From positions 1 to 45,371 of the forward strand of contig JAWXCI010000013.1 of NCBI GenBank assembly GCA_034408895.1: a stretch of 45,371 nucleotides of DNA, written 5' to 3'. This DNA comes from UBA4660 sp034408895 (lineage in GTDB: Bacteria; Bacteroidota; Bacteroidia; Flavobacteriales_D; Sanyastnellaceae). The position numbers and the translations under genes are program-made. Shown one piece after another: positions 16,291 through 24,917 of this stretch (within the stretch, counting starts at the first letter, position 1; every line of letters begins with the position of its first letter). The notes below the pieces were generated by a model. That model had not been told where the DNA came from, did no database searches, and saw nothing but the letters and a program-made list of their open reading frames with translations.

Positions 16291-16376
16291 CTCACGCAAA
16301 GACGCAAAGGCGCGAAGGTTTATTCAACATAAATGTTTTAAAAATGACTGTGCGTCTTTGTCCCGCAATTGCGGGA
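16291..16376. repeat. CTCACGCAAAG-type repeat with inverted partner, atpH-atpA gap
   Basis: An array of about three 8-bp units of the form RCGCAAAG begins at 16291. CAAAGACGCA (16297-16306) is perfectly inverted at 16351-16360, and the 16-bp palindrome TCCCGCAATTGCGGGA follows at 16361-16376. A second copy of the 23-bp core, with two differences, lies at 26755-26777. Both copies start soon after a gene's stop codon on one side. Confidence 0.6.
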
Positions 16377-16398
16377 TGAGACAACTGAAAAAAACAAC

Positions 16399-17976
16399 AT
16401 GGCAGAAGTAAAACCAGCAGAAATATCCAACATACTGCGCGAGCAGTTGGCAGGATTCAAGACAGAAGCCGAACTCCAGGAAGTGGGCACCATCCTCCAG
16501 GTGGGCGATGGTATTGCACGCATCTATGGACTTTCCAACGTTCAATCGGGTGAATTGATTGAATTTGAAAATGGCGTTCGCGGCATTGCATTGAACCTTG
16601 AAGAAGAAAACGTGGGGGCAGTATTGCTAGGCCCCAGCGGTGAACTCAGTGAAGGCTCCAGCGTGAAGCGCACAGGCCGCATTGCATCCATTAACGTGGG
16701 CGAAGGCATGTTGGGTCGCGTTGTAAACACATTGGGCGAAGCCATTGACGGCAAAGGCCCCATTGGTGGTGAGCTTTTCGAAATGCCTATCGAGCGCAAG
16801 GCTCCCGGTGTAATCTACCGCCAGCCGGTAAGAGAACCATTGCAAACCGGAATTCGCGCCATTGACGCCATGATTCCAATCGGCCGCGGCCAGCGCGAGT
16901 TGATTATCGGTGACCGCCAGACAGGGAAAACTACTGTGGCCATTGACACCATCATCAACCAGAAAGAATTTTATGACAAAGGCCAGCCCGTGTTTTGCAT
17001 CTATGTGGCCATCGGACAGAAAGGTTCCACCATTGCATCCACCGTTAAGACGCTTGAAGAAAATGGTGCAATGTCATTTACAGTGGTGGTAGCTGCCACT
17101 GCATCCGAACCAGCCCCACTCCAGTTTTACGCACCGTTTGCAGGATGCGCCATTGGCGAATTCTTCCGCGACACAGGTCGCCCGGCATTGATTGTTTATG
17201 ATGACTTGTCAAAACAGGCCGTTGCATACCGCGAAGTATCCCTCCTCCTTCGCAGGCCACCAGGACGCGAAGCATATCCCGGAGATGTGTTCTATCTCCA
17301 CAGTCGCCTGCTGGAGCGTGCTGCGAAAGTGAACGAAACACAAAGTGTGGCTGAAAACATGAACGACCTTCCTGCATCACTCAAATCAAGAGTGAAAGGT
17401 GGAGGTTCGCTCACCGCGCTTCCAATTATTGAAACACAGGCGGGAGACGTTTCAGCCTACATCCCTACCAACGTAATCTCCATCACTGACGGACAAATAT
17501 TTCTTGAATCGAACCTCTTCAACAGCGGTGTGCGACCTGCCATCAATGTTGGTATCAGTGTAAGCCGCGTGGGTGGTTCTGCACAAATCAAGTCCATGAA
17601 GAAGATTGCCGGAACATTGAAATTGGACCAGGCTCAATACCGCGAGTTGGAAGCATTCTCCAAGTTTGGCTCCGACCTTGACGATGTGACCAAATTCGTT
17701 CTCGAAAAAGGAAAACGCAACGTGGAAATCCTGAAGCAAGGCTCCAACAGCCCGATGCCGGTGGAGAAACAAATTGCAATCATCTACTGCGGTACAAAAG
17801 GATTGCTCTCTAAAGTTCCGGTGGACCAAATCAGGAATTTCCAGGAAGACTATCTCGCCCACCTGGATGCTAACCACAAAGACATATTGAACGCTCTTGG
17901 TGCAGGTAAACTTGATGACGAAATAACCGGAGTACTTGAAAAAGTGGCGAAAGATTTTGCTGACAGATATAACTAA
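16399..17976 (+). CDS. atpA: F1Fo ATP synthase subunit alpha
   Basis: This 525-aa non-catalytic nucleotide-binding subunit has the usual three domains. Walker A is GDRQTGKT (171-178), the DDLSKQAVAYR segment follows in the central domain, and VGISVSRVGGSAQ carries the arginine that completes the catalytic site on beta. The ATG at 16399 (MAEVKPAEISNIL) fits family N-termini; an in-frame TTG at 16369 lies inside the palindrome and is not a likely start. atpG follows after 41 bp. Confidence 0.97.
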   Translation: MAEVKPAEISNILREQLAGFKTEAELQEVGTILQVGDGIARIYGLSNVQSGELIEFENGVRGIALNLEEENVGAVLLGPSGELSEGSSVKRTGRIASINVGEGMLGRVVNTLGEAIDGKGPIGGELFEMPIERKAPGVIYRQPVREPLQTGIRAIDAMIPIGRGQRELIIGDRQTGKTTVAIDTIINQKEFYDKGQPVFCIYVAIGQKGSTIASTVKTLEENGAMSFTVVVAATASEPAPLQFYAPFAGCAIGEFFRDTGRPALIVYDDLSKQAVAYREVSLLLRRPPGREAYPGDVFYLHSRLLERAAKVNETQSVAENMNDLPASLKSRVKGGGSLTALPIIETQAGDVSAYIPTNVISITDGQIFLESNLFNSGVRPAINVGISVSRVGGSAQIKSMKKIAGTLKLDQAQYRELEAFSKFGSDLDDVTKFVLEKGKRNVEILKQGSNSPMPVEKQIAIIYCGTKGLLSKVPVDQIRNFQEDYLAHLDANHKDILNALGAGKLDDEITGVLEKVAKDFADRYN

Positions 17977-18017
17977 GACGGAAGACCGATGACCGAAGTA
18001 AAATTCGAAAATCAGTA

Positions 18018-18893
18018 ATGGCCAATTTAAAAGAAATACGCACACGCATCACCTCGGTGAACAGCACCATACAGATTACCTCTGCCATGAAAATGGTAAG
18101 TGCTGCAAAACTGAAACGCGCCCAGAACGCAATCACCCGCATGAGGCCTTATGCCCAAAAGCTACAGGAAATTCTTGGCAACGTGAGCAGCAGCCTCCAA
18201 GGAAATGAAGGAAAATTCTCTGCACAACGTGAAGTGAAGAATGTTCTTCTTGTAGCCATTACCTCCAACCGGGGGCTTTGTGGCGGATTTAATAACAACG
18301 TTCTAAAAGAAATCCGTACCCAACTCCGTGGCCCTCTGCAAGGGAAGAATGTGAAGATACTTTCACTAGGAAAAAAGGCATTTGATTTTTACAAAAAGAC
18401 ATCTTACCACACCACAGAAGGGCAAAGCGAAACGCCCTATTCCATTTTTGATAACCTCACCTTCCAATATGTTTCCGCAATTGCTGAAAGCATTATGAAA
18501 CAATTTGCAAGTGGCAAATACGACCAGGTGGTGCTGGTGTACAATAAGTTCAAGAACGCAGCCGTGCAAATTCTTGTCAATGAGCAATACCTGCCTGTGC
18601 TGCCTCCCAAGACAGCGGGAAAATCTGCAAGTATTGATTACATCTTCGAACCGCAGAAGGAACAAATAATTCAGGAGCTGATTCCGCGTTCGCTCAAAAT
18701 CCAGCTTTTCAAAGCGCTGCTTGATTCTAACGCAGCACAGCATGGTGCCCGCATGACAGCAATGCACAAAGCCACCGACAATGCAGGGGACCTTGTAAAG
18801 GAATTAAAACTCACTTACAACAAAGCCCGGCAATCTGCCATCACTGGTGAAATCCTTGAGATTGTTGCCGGTGCTGAGGCACTGAAGGGATAA
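18018..18893 (+). CDS. atpG: F1Fo ATP synthase subunit gamma
   Basis: This 291-aa central rotor shaft shows the family ends: N-terminal ANLKEIRTRITSVNSTIQIT with SAMKMVSAAKL, and C-terminal GARMTAMHKATDNAGDL with LTYNKARQSAITGEILEIV. These two coiled-coil helices turn inside the alpha3beta3 ring. The middle domain includes SNRGLCGGFN. The operon ends here; atpD and atpC are not in the window and are presumably at another locus, as is common in this phylum. The next gene is convergent. Confidence 0.97.
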   Translation: MANLKEIRTRITSVNSTIQITSAMKMVSAAKLKRAQNAITRMRPYAQKLQEILGNVSSSLQGNEGKFSAQREVKNVLLVAITSNRGLCGGFNNNVLKEIRTQLRGPLQGKNVKILSLGKKAFDFYKKTSYHTTEGQSETPYSIFDNLTFQYVSAIAESIMKQFASGKYDQVVLVYNKFKNAAVQILVNEQYLPVLPPKTAGKSASIDYIFEPQKEQIIQELIPRSLKIQLFKALLDSNAAQHGARMTAMHKATDNAGDLVKELKLTYNKARQSAITGEILEIVAGAEALKG

Positions 18894-18911
18894 AAGATTT
18901 ATTCTGATTAA

Positions 18912-18946
18912 TGATGAGCAATCATCAAGGGTTGAATTAAAACCCG
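18912..18946. terminator. Weak hairpins between convergent atpG and acyl-CoA dehydrogenase genes
   Basis: TGATGA-GCAA-TCATCA (18912-18927) is followed by GGGTT and AACCC arms (about 18929-18945). Both stems are short and lack T-runs, but their place in the convergent gap suggests they help end transcription of both operons. Confidence 0.3.
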
Positions 18947-19008
18947 GATTCCTCATTAGAAGGATGTGGCAGCAATTTCTTTGAAAATCGTTCTGGCCGC
19001 CCGAAGCA

Positions 19009-20151
19009 TCAGTCCTGAAGCAGCCCTCGCGAGATAACCATCTTCTGCACTTCGCTGGTGCCCTCGTATATCTGGGTGATTTTGGCATCGCGCATCAGGC
19101 GCTCCACATGGTATTCCTTTACGAAGCCATAGCCGCCATGAATTTGCACGGCCTCCACAGTGTGCTTCATGGCTACTGATGATGCGAATAGTTTTGCTAT
19201 GGAAGAGGCATTGTCGTAGTTCAGGTTTTGGTCCTTGACCCACGCGGCCTTGTACACCAAAAGTCTAGCAGCTTCTATTTCAGTGGCCATATCCGCCAGT
19301 TTAAATGCTATGGCCTGATGCTTTGAAATTTCCTGGCCGAATGCCTTGCGCTCTTTGGAGTATGCCAATGCAAGTTCGTAAGCTCCGGCAGCAATTCCCA
19401 GCGCCTGCGCGGCAATTCCGATTCGCCCGCCACTCAGTGTTTTCATTGCGAACTTAAATCCGAAGCCATCGGCTCCTATACGGTTTTCCTTGGGAACTTT
19501 CACATCCTGAAACATGAGTGTGTGCGTGTCGCTTGCGCGTATGCCAAGTTTGTTCTCCTTAGGCCCCACCACGAAACCCTCCATGCCGCGTTCCATAATT
19601 AGGCAGTTTATTCCCTTGTGACCTTTTTCCACATCGGTTTGCGCCATCACCAGGTAAACGCTTGCTGTGCCACCGTTGGTAATCCAGTTTTTTGTCCCGT
19701 TCACCAGGTAATAATCCCCCATATCTACAGCAGTGGTTCGCTGCGATGTGGCATCGCTCCCTGCCTCCGGTTCGCTCAGGCAAAACGCTCCCACCTTATG
19801 GCCACCGGCAAGAGGCACAAGGAATTTTTGTTTCTGTTCTTCGGTGCCAAATTCTTGCAGACCCCAGCACACCAGCGAGTTGTTTACTGACATCACCACC
19901 GATACCGAAGCATCAATTTTCGAAATCTCTTCGATGGCAATTACGTAGCTCATGGTATCCATGCCACTGCCTCCATATTGGGTATCCACCATCATGCCCA
20001 TGAAACCCAGTTCCGCAAGTTGCCTTATTTCTTCTTTGGGAAATTTCTGCTGCTCATCGCGTTCTATCACTCCTGATTTCAACACGTTTTGTGCAAATTC
20101 ACGAGCAGCTTGTCTCACGGTTATGTGTTCTTCGGATAGTTCGAAATTCAT
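19009..20151 (-). CDS. Acyl-CoA dehydrogenase (short/branched-chain type)
   Basis: This 380-aa FAD enzyme introduces the alpha-beta double bond in acyl-CoA during beta-oxidation or branched-chain amino acid breakdown and passes electrons to ETF. Family signatures are AFCLSEPEAGSDA in the middle beta domain, KNWITNGG, and the C-terminal QIHGGYGFVKEYHVERLMRDAKI. The catalytic base is Glu363 in QIYEGTSEVQ, its place in short- and medium-chain enzymes and not the isovaleryl-CoA type. Chain-length specificity is not decided. It is a single-gene unit, convergent with atpG, with a -7-like site about 70 bp upstream. Confidence 0.95.
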   Translation of the reverse strand: MNFELSEEHITVRQAAREFAQNVLKSGVIERDEQQKFPKEEIRQLAELGFMGMMVDTQYGGSGMDTMSYVIAIEEISKIDASVSVVMSVNNSLVCWGLQEFGTEEQKQKFLVPLAGGHKVGAFCLSEPEAGSDATSQRTTAVDMGDYYLVNGTKNWITNGGTASVYLVMAQTDVEKGHKGINCLIMERGMEGFVVGPKENKLGIRASDTHTLMFQDVKVPKENRIGADGFGFKFAMKTLSGGRIGIAAQALGIAAGAYELALAYSKERKAFGQEISKHQAIAFKLADMATEIEAARLLVYKAAWVKDQNLNYDNASSIAKLFASSVAMKHTVEAVQIHGGYGFVKEYHVERLMRDAKITQIYEGTSEVQKMVISRGLLQD

Positions 20152-20220
20152 GGTGAAAGTTTTTTTGGATGGAGTGATTTGGCGCTCACACGATCAGGCA
20201 TATTGCGCACATTTGGTGGG

Positions 20221-20228
20221 CGAAAGTA
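20221..20228 (-). promoter_or_regulatory. Candidate -7 element for the acyl-CoA dehydrogenase gene
   Basis: On the minus strand it reads TACTTTCG followed by CCC, as upstream of gpsA and carB, and leaves a leader of about 65 nt. One mismatch to TAnnTTTG; no evident -33 TTG. Confidence 0.35.
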
Positions 20229-20239
20229 AATGATGCAGG

Positions 20240-20300
20240 GCTAGCAGTTGCCTGCCTCACATCAGCCAACTGCCTCCTGCCTGCTGCCGACTGCCAACTG
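20240..20300. repeat. CTGCC-rich intergenic repeat with 7-bp inverted arms
   Basis: GCAGTTG (20244-20250) and CAACTGC (20267-20273) are perfect inverted arms, followed by CTCCTGCCTGCTGCCGACTGCCAACTG. The string resembles the ACTGCCT array before atpB and the stretch before the GWxTD gene. Translating it gives a spurious N-terminal extension of anmK. Confidence 0.45.
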
Positions 20301-20310
20301 TAAATACCGA

Positions 20311-21396
20311 ATGAACAAAAATGATTACATAGTTGTAGGATTAATGAGCGGGACATCGCTCGATGGGCTTGATGTGGCATTGTGTCATTTTAGTAAGCAA
20401 GAAAAATGGCAATTCGAAATCATTGCTGCGAAAACTTTTGATTACCTGCCGCAATGGAAACAGAAACTAAAGAGTGTAATGGATGGCACAGCGCTTGAAA
20501 TTTCATTGCTCCACATAGAACTGGGTAAACTGCATGGTGAGTATGTAAAGGAATTCTTGAAAAACAGAAAAGAAGTAGTTGATTTTATTTCATCACATGG
20601 TCACACCGTTTTTCATCAGCCGGAAAAAGGACTTACACTTCAAATAGGAAGTGCTGCACACATCACGGCCATTACAGGGTTTCCGGTGGTAGCAGACTTC
20701 AGGGCGTTGGATGTGGCGCTGGGAGGGCAGGGCGCTCCGCTGGTTCCCATTGGTGATCTATTGCTGTTTGCTGAATACGATTATTGCCTCAACCTGGGAG
20801 GCATTGCGAACATCTCATTTCACCAAAATGGAAAGCGCCTGGCAATGGACATATGTCCGTGCAATATGCCATTGAATGTACTGGCAAGCGAGCTGGGTTT
20901 GGAATATGACCAGAATGGAAATGTGGCGCGAGGCGGCAATATAGATTCACTCTTGCTCACCAAGCTAAATGCGCTGAATTTCTATCATAAGGCTCCGCCC
21001 AAATCGCTTGGTAAAGAGTTTTTTGATGCTGACTTCTGCCACATCCTCAACACATCAATAAATCAAACCAACAACAAGCTCCGCACTTGTGTTGAACATA
21101 TAGCACAACAAATTGCAGCAGTGGTGGAGCATCATCCCCAGAGGAAAATGCTGGTGACAGGTGGCGGAGCATTCAATACTTATCTAATAGAAAAAATTCG
21201 CGAATTGGCGGCCATAGAACTGGTGATTCCCGATATACAAATTATACAATACAAGGAAGCACTCATCTTCGCTTTTCTAGGTGTGCTGCGGTGGCGGGGC
21301 GAGGCTAACTGCCTTTCTTCAGTTACCGGAGCAATGCGTGATAATTGTGGTGGCATTGTTTGTAATCCGTTATTGGTTCAATCACTGTATAAATAA
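20311..21396 (+). CDS. anmK: Anhydro-N-acetylmuramic acid kinase
   Basis: AnmK cleaves and phosphorylates 1,6-anhydro-MurNAc to MurNAc-6-phosphate during peptidoglycan recycling in the cytoplasm. The 361-aa protein has the ASKHA nucleotide motif VGLMSGTSLDGLDVAL near its start, SSHGHTVFHQP, and the conserved ADFRALDVALGGQGAPLVPIGD that includes the catalytic Asp region. NLGGIANISF and LVTGGGAFN complete the ATP site. ATG 20311 (MNKNDYIVVG) is chosen over an upstream in-frame start whose codons would translate the CTGCC-rich repeat. Confidence 0.95.
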   Translation: MNKNDYIVVGLMSGTSLDGLDVALCHFSKQEKWQFEIIAAKTFDYLPQWKQKLKSVMDGTALEISLLHIELGKLHGEYVKEFLKNRKEVVDFISSHGHTVFHQPEKGLTLQIGSAAHITAITGFPVVADFRALDVALGGQGAPLVPIGDLLLFAEYDYCLNLGGIANISFHQNGKRLAMDICPCNMPLNVLASELGLEYDQNGNVARGGNIDSLLLTKLNALNFYHKAPPKSLGKEFFDADFCHILNTSINQTNNKLRTCVEHIAQQIAAVVEHHPQRKMLVTGGGAFNTYLIEKIRELAAIELVIPDIQIIQYKEALIFAFLGVLRWRGEANCLSSVTGAMRDNCGGIVCNPLLVQSLYK

Positions 21397-21500
21397 TGGC
21401 TAATGCAATTCCGGGTTGCGGTAATTCCAAATTAATCATAGTGCCCTGTTTTAAAGTTCATACTTTTTGGAACCCACCACTTCTTTTTCGGTTAAACACG

Positions 21501-21529
21501 CTAATGCGCAATTGGAACGACTGCATTAG
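21501..21529. repeat. 7-bp inverted repeat downstream of anmK
   Basis: CTAATGC (21501-21507) and GCATTAG (21523-21529) are perfect arms with a 15-nt loop in the 220-bp gap between anmK and the DUF4834 gene. A partial copy (GCTAATGC-AATT) starts at 21399, just after the anmK stop. No other feature is visible in this gap. Confidence 0.3.
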
Positions 21530-21616
21530 GAGGCAGCTTAGATTGTTCTTTCTTTGCACCCTCAACATCATTCTGTTTTGAATCAAAGTTTAGAACCCAT
21601 CATTATCGAAGCATCC

Positions 21617-21868
21617 ATGATTGGAATTTTTCGCATTATTCTTTACGTCCTGCTTTTTACTTTTATCATCAGGCTTGTTGCAAGGCTTGCTTTGCCTTAT
21701 GTGGTGAAAAAAGCATCGGCACGGATGCAGGATCGCATGGATGAAATGCAGAGGCAACGGCAAAATGCAGAAAGGCCGGAGGGCCATGTCACCGTGGAGA
21801 AGAAGTCCACTTCATCACCAACAAAAAAAGAGGATGGGGATTTTGTGGATTACGAGGAAGTGAAATAG
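21617..21868 (+). CDS. DUF4834-like small membrane protein
   Basis: This 83-aa protein has one N-terminal membrane helix (IFRIILYVLLFTFIIRLVARLALPYVV), a charged helix with MQDRMDEMQRQRQ, and a C-terminal GDFVDYEEVK. This layout fits DUF4834, a Bacteroidota family of unknown function. It is followed by the GWxTD-domain lipoprotein, although a 183-bp gap with repeats separates them here. The ATG at 21617 is supported by the helix beginning directly after it. No function can be given. Confidence 0.75.
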   Translation: MIGIFRIILYVLLFTFIIRLVARLALPYVVKKASARMQDRMDEMQRQRQNAERPEGHVTVEKKSTSSPTKKEDGDFVDYEEVK

Positions 21869-21902
21869 GAGTGACGATACGCACCAACTTGCCAGCCGCC
21901 CA

Positions 21903-21919
21903 CCTGCCGGACGGGCAGG
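21903..21919. repeat. GC hairpin in a CTGCC-rich intergenic stretch
   Basis: CCTGCC-GGACG-GGCAGG forms a perfect 6-bp stem, followed by CTATCGGGAGGG. It lies in the CTGCC-rich segment (about 21885-22010) between the DUF4834 and GWxTD genes. Confidence 0.45.
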
Positions 21920-22051
21920 GCTATCGGGAGGGAGAATATGAAGTATCCAGCGAATGTCAGACTGCCGTCTGCCACCTGCCCTCTCCAGACTCCCAACTGT
22001 CGTCTATTTTTACGCTGACTTCTGCAAATCGGCAGATATTCTAAATTGAAG

Positions 22052-23332
22052 ATGAAAACACATAACAGATTTATTGCGACCCACTTTATTCTTTTTGTGG
22101 TGCAATTGTTTTTTTCGTGCACCAGTTATCAGGGCACCACAGCCAATACTTTCAAATACCTCTATGATTATGAAAGCAATGTGCTGCACCCGGAGTATCT
22201 GCTTTATCATTTCACTGATGATAGCAGCGCGTTGTACGTGAAGATGAACACCATCGAATTGCTTTACCAGCGCAGCGATGCCAATTCTCCATTTGGCTGT
22301 GTGGCAGAGGTGAAATGGACTTTGCAACAGGTGGTTGGTAGCACCATGCTGATGGTGGATAGTGGAAGTTTCCAACTTGCTGATGGAGGAACACAGCCCA
22401 TGTCGCGCTGGTTGGTGGTGAAGCAAAACATTCATCTTCCGCCAAGCCAGGAGTTGAAACTCTCACTGGAAATGACTGACCTCAACCGCCCGGTGAAACA
22501 CTTTGAAATGATGAATGTGGACAAGACAACAAAAACATCGTCCCAAAACTTTATGCTGACCGATGCACTTACTGGCGAACCCATCTTCAATCAATTTGCT
22601 GAAGAAGGGGGTGAAATAAAAATCGAATCGCAACGAGCATCTCTGCCCGCAGTGAAATTAAAACACATAGCCAACCCTGCAAAACTTCCTCCGCCTCCCT
22701 TCTCCACCAGCCTGCCTGAAATGCCGGACATAACCACTGCAAGAAGTGCATCTGCTATTCCGTTTGATGGTGGATTGTTGTTTACACCCGAAGAGGGATT
22801 TTACATTATCACCGCTGATGTGCAAGCATCCGATGGTTACACGTTGGGAGTTGCACATCACTTCTATCCGGAAATAAAAGATGTGGATCAACTTATTGCA
22901 CCACTTCGTTACATAACATCAAAAACGGAGTACAATGAAATTGAAAGCAGCAACTATCCAAAACAACTGGTGGACAATTTCTGGCTGGATTGCGGAGGTT
23001 CAAAAGACAAAGCCCGCGACCTCGTTCGCATTTATTATAACCGTGTTCAGGAAGCCAACCGTGCATTCAGCACGCACACCGAAGGTTGGAGAACAGACCG
23101 TGGAATGATTCATCTCGTGTTCGGCAATCCTAATAAAATTTATCGCTACGATGACAGCGAAACATGGATTTATGGTGAAGAAGGAAATGTGTCAACGCTG
23201 CAATTTGTCTTTCGCAGGCAATCATCGTCTTTAAGCGATAATGTTTTTGTGTTGACTCGTGACCCGTTGCTTAAAGCATATTGGGAACGTGCAGTTACTG
23301 CCTGGAGGAGCGGGAAGGTTTATGGGGATTAA
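22052..23332 (+). CDS. GWxTD-domain lipoprotein
   Basis: This 426-aa protein carries a lipoprotein signal peptide with the lipobox LFFSC and Cys23 as lipidation site, so it is membrane-anchored. The C-terminal third contains TEGWRTDRGMIHLVFGNPNKI, the GWxTD motif that names the family, followed by WIYGEEGNVSTLQFVF. The central region is beta-rich. GWxTD proteins are widespread in Bacteroidota; their biochemical role is not established. ATG 22052 is used; a TTG two codons earlier is in frame but less likely. Downstream lies the convergent MazG-like gene, 46 bp away, with no clear terminator. Confidence 0.9.
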   Translation: MKTHNRFIATHFILFVVQLFFSCTSYQGTTANTFKYLYDYESNVLHPEYLLYHFTDDSSALYVKMNTIELLYQRSDANSPFGCVAEVKWTLQQVVGSTMLMVDSGSFQLADGGTQPMSRWLVVKQNIHLPPSQELKLSLEMTDLNRPVKHFEMMNVDKTTKTSSQNFMLTDALTGEPIFNQFAEEGGEIKIESQRASLPAVKLKHIANPAKLPPPPFSTSLPEMPDITTARSASAIPFDGGLLFTPEEGFYIITADVQASDGYTLGVAHHFYPEIKDVDQLIAPLRYITSKTEYNEIESSNYPKQLVDNFWLDCGGSKDKARDLVRIYYNRVQEANRAFSTHTEGWRTDRGMIHLVFGNPNKIYRYDDSETWIYGEEGNVSTLQFVFRRQSSSLSDNVFVLTRDPLLKAYWERAVTAWRSGKVYGD

Positions 23333-23378
23333 CATGATTTGTAGAGTTGGAGAATTGAGAGTTCCAGTCTTCGTCCAT

Positions 23379-23705
23379 TTACTTCAGTTTCGGGTTTCCG
23401 CGATGACGTTCTGCATCGCGCTGGGTTTTCTTCTCCAGATTTTTTTGGAAGGCTTCTTCAAGGTTTACGCCTGTTTGGTTGGCAAGACAAATGAGCACCC
23501 ACAACACATCCGCCATTTCATCACCGATGTCTATGTTTTTGTCTGATTCTTTTTCCGATTGTTCTCCGTATCGCCTTGCTATGATTCGCGCCAGCTCCCC
23601 CACTTCCTCAGTGAGTATGGCCATGTTGGTGAGTTCGGAGAAGTAGCGCACACCATAGGTTTTTATCCAGTGTTCAACTTCGAGTTGGGCTTGGGGAACT
23701 GTCAT
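23379..23705 (-). CDS. MazG-like nucleotide pyrophosphohydrolase
   Basis: This 108-aa all-alpha NTP-PPase-type protein matches the single-domain MazG/YpjD group, which hydrolyses (d)NTPs to monophosphates and PPi. The metal-binding helices are visible as EEVGELARIIARR (EExxE pattern) and IGDEMADVLWVLICLANQTG (ExxD pattern), followed by EEAFQKNLEKKTQR. Such enzymes often serve as house-cleaning proteins; substrate is not determined. The region upstream, 23706-23854, contains only remnants. Confidence 0.9.
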   Translation of the reverse strand: MTVPQAQLEVEHWIKTYGVRYFSELTNMAILTEEVGELARIIARRYGEQSEKESDKNIDIGDEMADVLWVLICLANQTGVNLEEAFQKNLEKKTQRDAERHRGNPKLK

Positions 23706-23854
23706 TACGGGGGAAAATTATTTCAATGGGCAAAGTAGGGAAGCGTTTCTATTTACTTCTGGCAAAGAACCCAAAGTTCAATTCCGTGTCGAAATCTTTA
23801 GAAGCATCAAATGGAGCATGATCTTCCTCCCTGTATTGCACCGTCTCTCTCATT

Positions 23855-24412
23855 GTGAGTTGCCAGAATGTTTTGCTGCCGGTAGAACTTATTTCGTTCG
23901 ATGCAGAACAAAAAGGAAATGCAGTGGAATTGGTGTGGAGCACACAAACTGAAAGCAACAACGATTACTTCCTTTTACAACGTTCACTAGAAGATATGAA
24001 TTGGATGGACATTGGAGTTGTGGACGGAAACGGATCTACACAACAAGCTCACCTCTACACATTTCATGATGCGCAACCTCCGCAGGGCATGAATTATTAC
24101 CGTTTCCTGCAAGTTGACTTCAACGGAATGTCCGGATACTCGAATGTTGAAAGCGTGAATTTCAAAAACACTTCCTCGGTAATTCTTCCGAACCCGAACA
24201 ATGGTGTGTTCCATCTTTAATTCAACGGGGCAGATATTTCCGGAATGAACATCTGCAATGCGTTGGGTGAATGTGTGCGGTTCAGAATGGTAATATTTGA
24301 AGAATCTTCACTTGCAGAAATTCACCTTGTGGATGTGCAGCCGGGTGTTTACTTCGTTCATCATCCTGACAATTTGCTTGAGCATGAACGGTTGGTGGTG
24401 AAAACTCCATGA
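23855..24412 (+). pseudogene. Decayed C-terminal part of a T9SS type A secreted protein
   Basis: The frame encodes LPVELISFDAEQKGNAVELVW, then ESNNDYFLLQRS, NYYRFLQVDFNG and ILPNPNNGVFHL: the Fn3-like domain and start of the type A sorting domain that usually end T9SS cargo. A TAA stop (24218-24220) interrupts the sorting domain. The same frame then continues with FNGADISGMNICNALGECV and VDVQPGVYFVHH up to TGA 24410-24412, so one base change (for example CAA to TAA) broke it. The N-terminal body of the protein is missing: an in-frame stop lies at 23819 and no signal peptide or start is present. This is a genomic fossil. Confidence 0.8.
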
Positions 24413-24427
24413 GGTAAAAGTTCTGCT

Positions 24428-24880
24428 CTACTCTTTCGCTTTCGAATCCATCCAGATGGTAACAGGGCCAGCGTTTACAAGATGCACATCCATCATCGCA
24501 CCGAACTCACCGGTTTGAATTTTCTTTCCCAATGCAACTTCCATTTGTAAAATGAAAAAATTGTAAAGTGGAATGGCCTGCTCTGGGCGCGCAGCACGAA
24601 TGAATGAAGGTCGGTTGCCTTTTTTAGTAGATGCATGAAGAGTGAATTGTGAAACCACCAACACATCGCCATTCCCTTCTTTTATATCGCGATTCATCTT
24701 TCCTTCATCGTCAGTGAAAATTCGCAGTTGCGAAATTTTTGATGCAAGCCACTCTGCATCTTCGCGGTTATCGAATTCTTCGATGCCGAGAAGTACAAGT
24801 AAGCCGAGAGTGATTTCGCCAACTGATTTTTCTTCAACAACTACTTTGGCTGAGGAGACACGTTGAATGAGGGCCCGCAT
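24428..24880 (-). CDS. dtd: D-aminoacyl-tRNA deacylase
   Basis: Dtd removes D-amino acids and misattached glycine from tRNA, using a substrate-chirality filter. The 150-aa protein starts MRALIQRVSSAKV and contains VSQFTLHASTKKGNRPSF, the SQFTL active-site strand, and VNAGPVTIWMDS, the Gly-cisPro chirality motif of the NxGPVT type. Length and both motifs are complete. The gene ends 15 bp after the T9SS pseudogene, convergent with it. Confidence 0.96.
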   Translation of the reverse strand: MRALIQRVSSAKVVVEEKSVGEITLGLLVLLGIEEFDNREDAEWLASKISQLRIFTDDEGKMNRDIKEGNGDVLVVSQFTLHASTKKGNRPSFIRAARPEQAIPLYNFFILQMEVALGKKIQTGEFGAMMDVHLVNAGPVTIWMDSKAKE

Positions 24881-24917
24881 TTTTTCCTAAGTCAATAGTT
24901 AAGTTTTTATTATAAAA

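Noticed and set aside
20248..20310. N-terminal extension of anmK
   Set aside because: It only translates the CTGCC-rich repeat. Family alignment starts at MNKNDYIVVG.
21396..21581. 61-aa frame overlapping the anmK stop codon (TAATG)
   Set aside because: The overlap looks like coupling, but the translation is low-complexity and spans an inverted repeat. No family is recognised, so I treat the stretch as intergenic.
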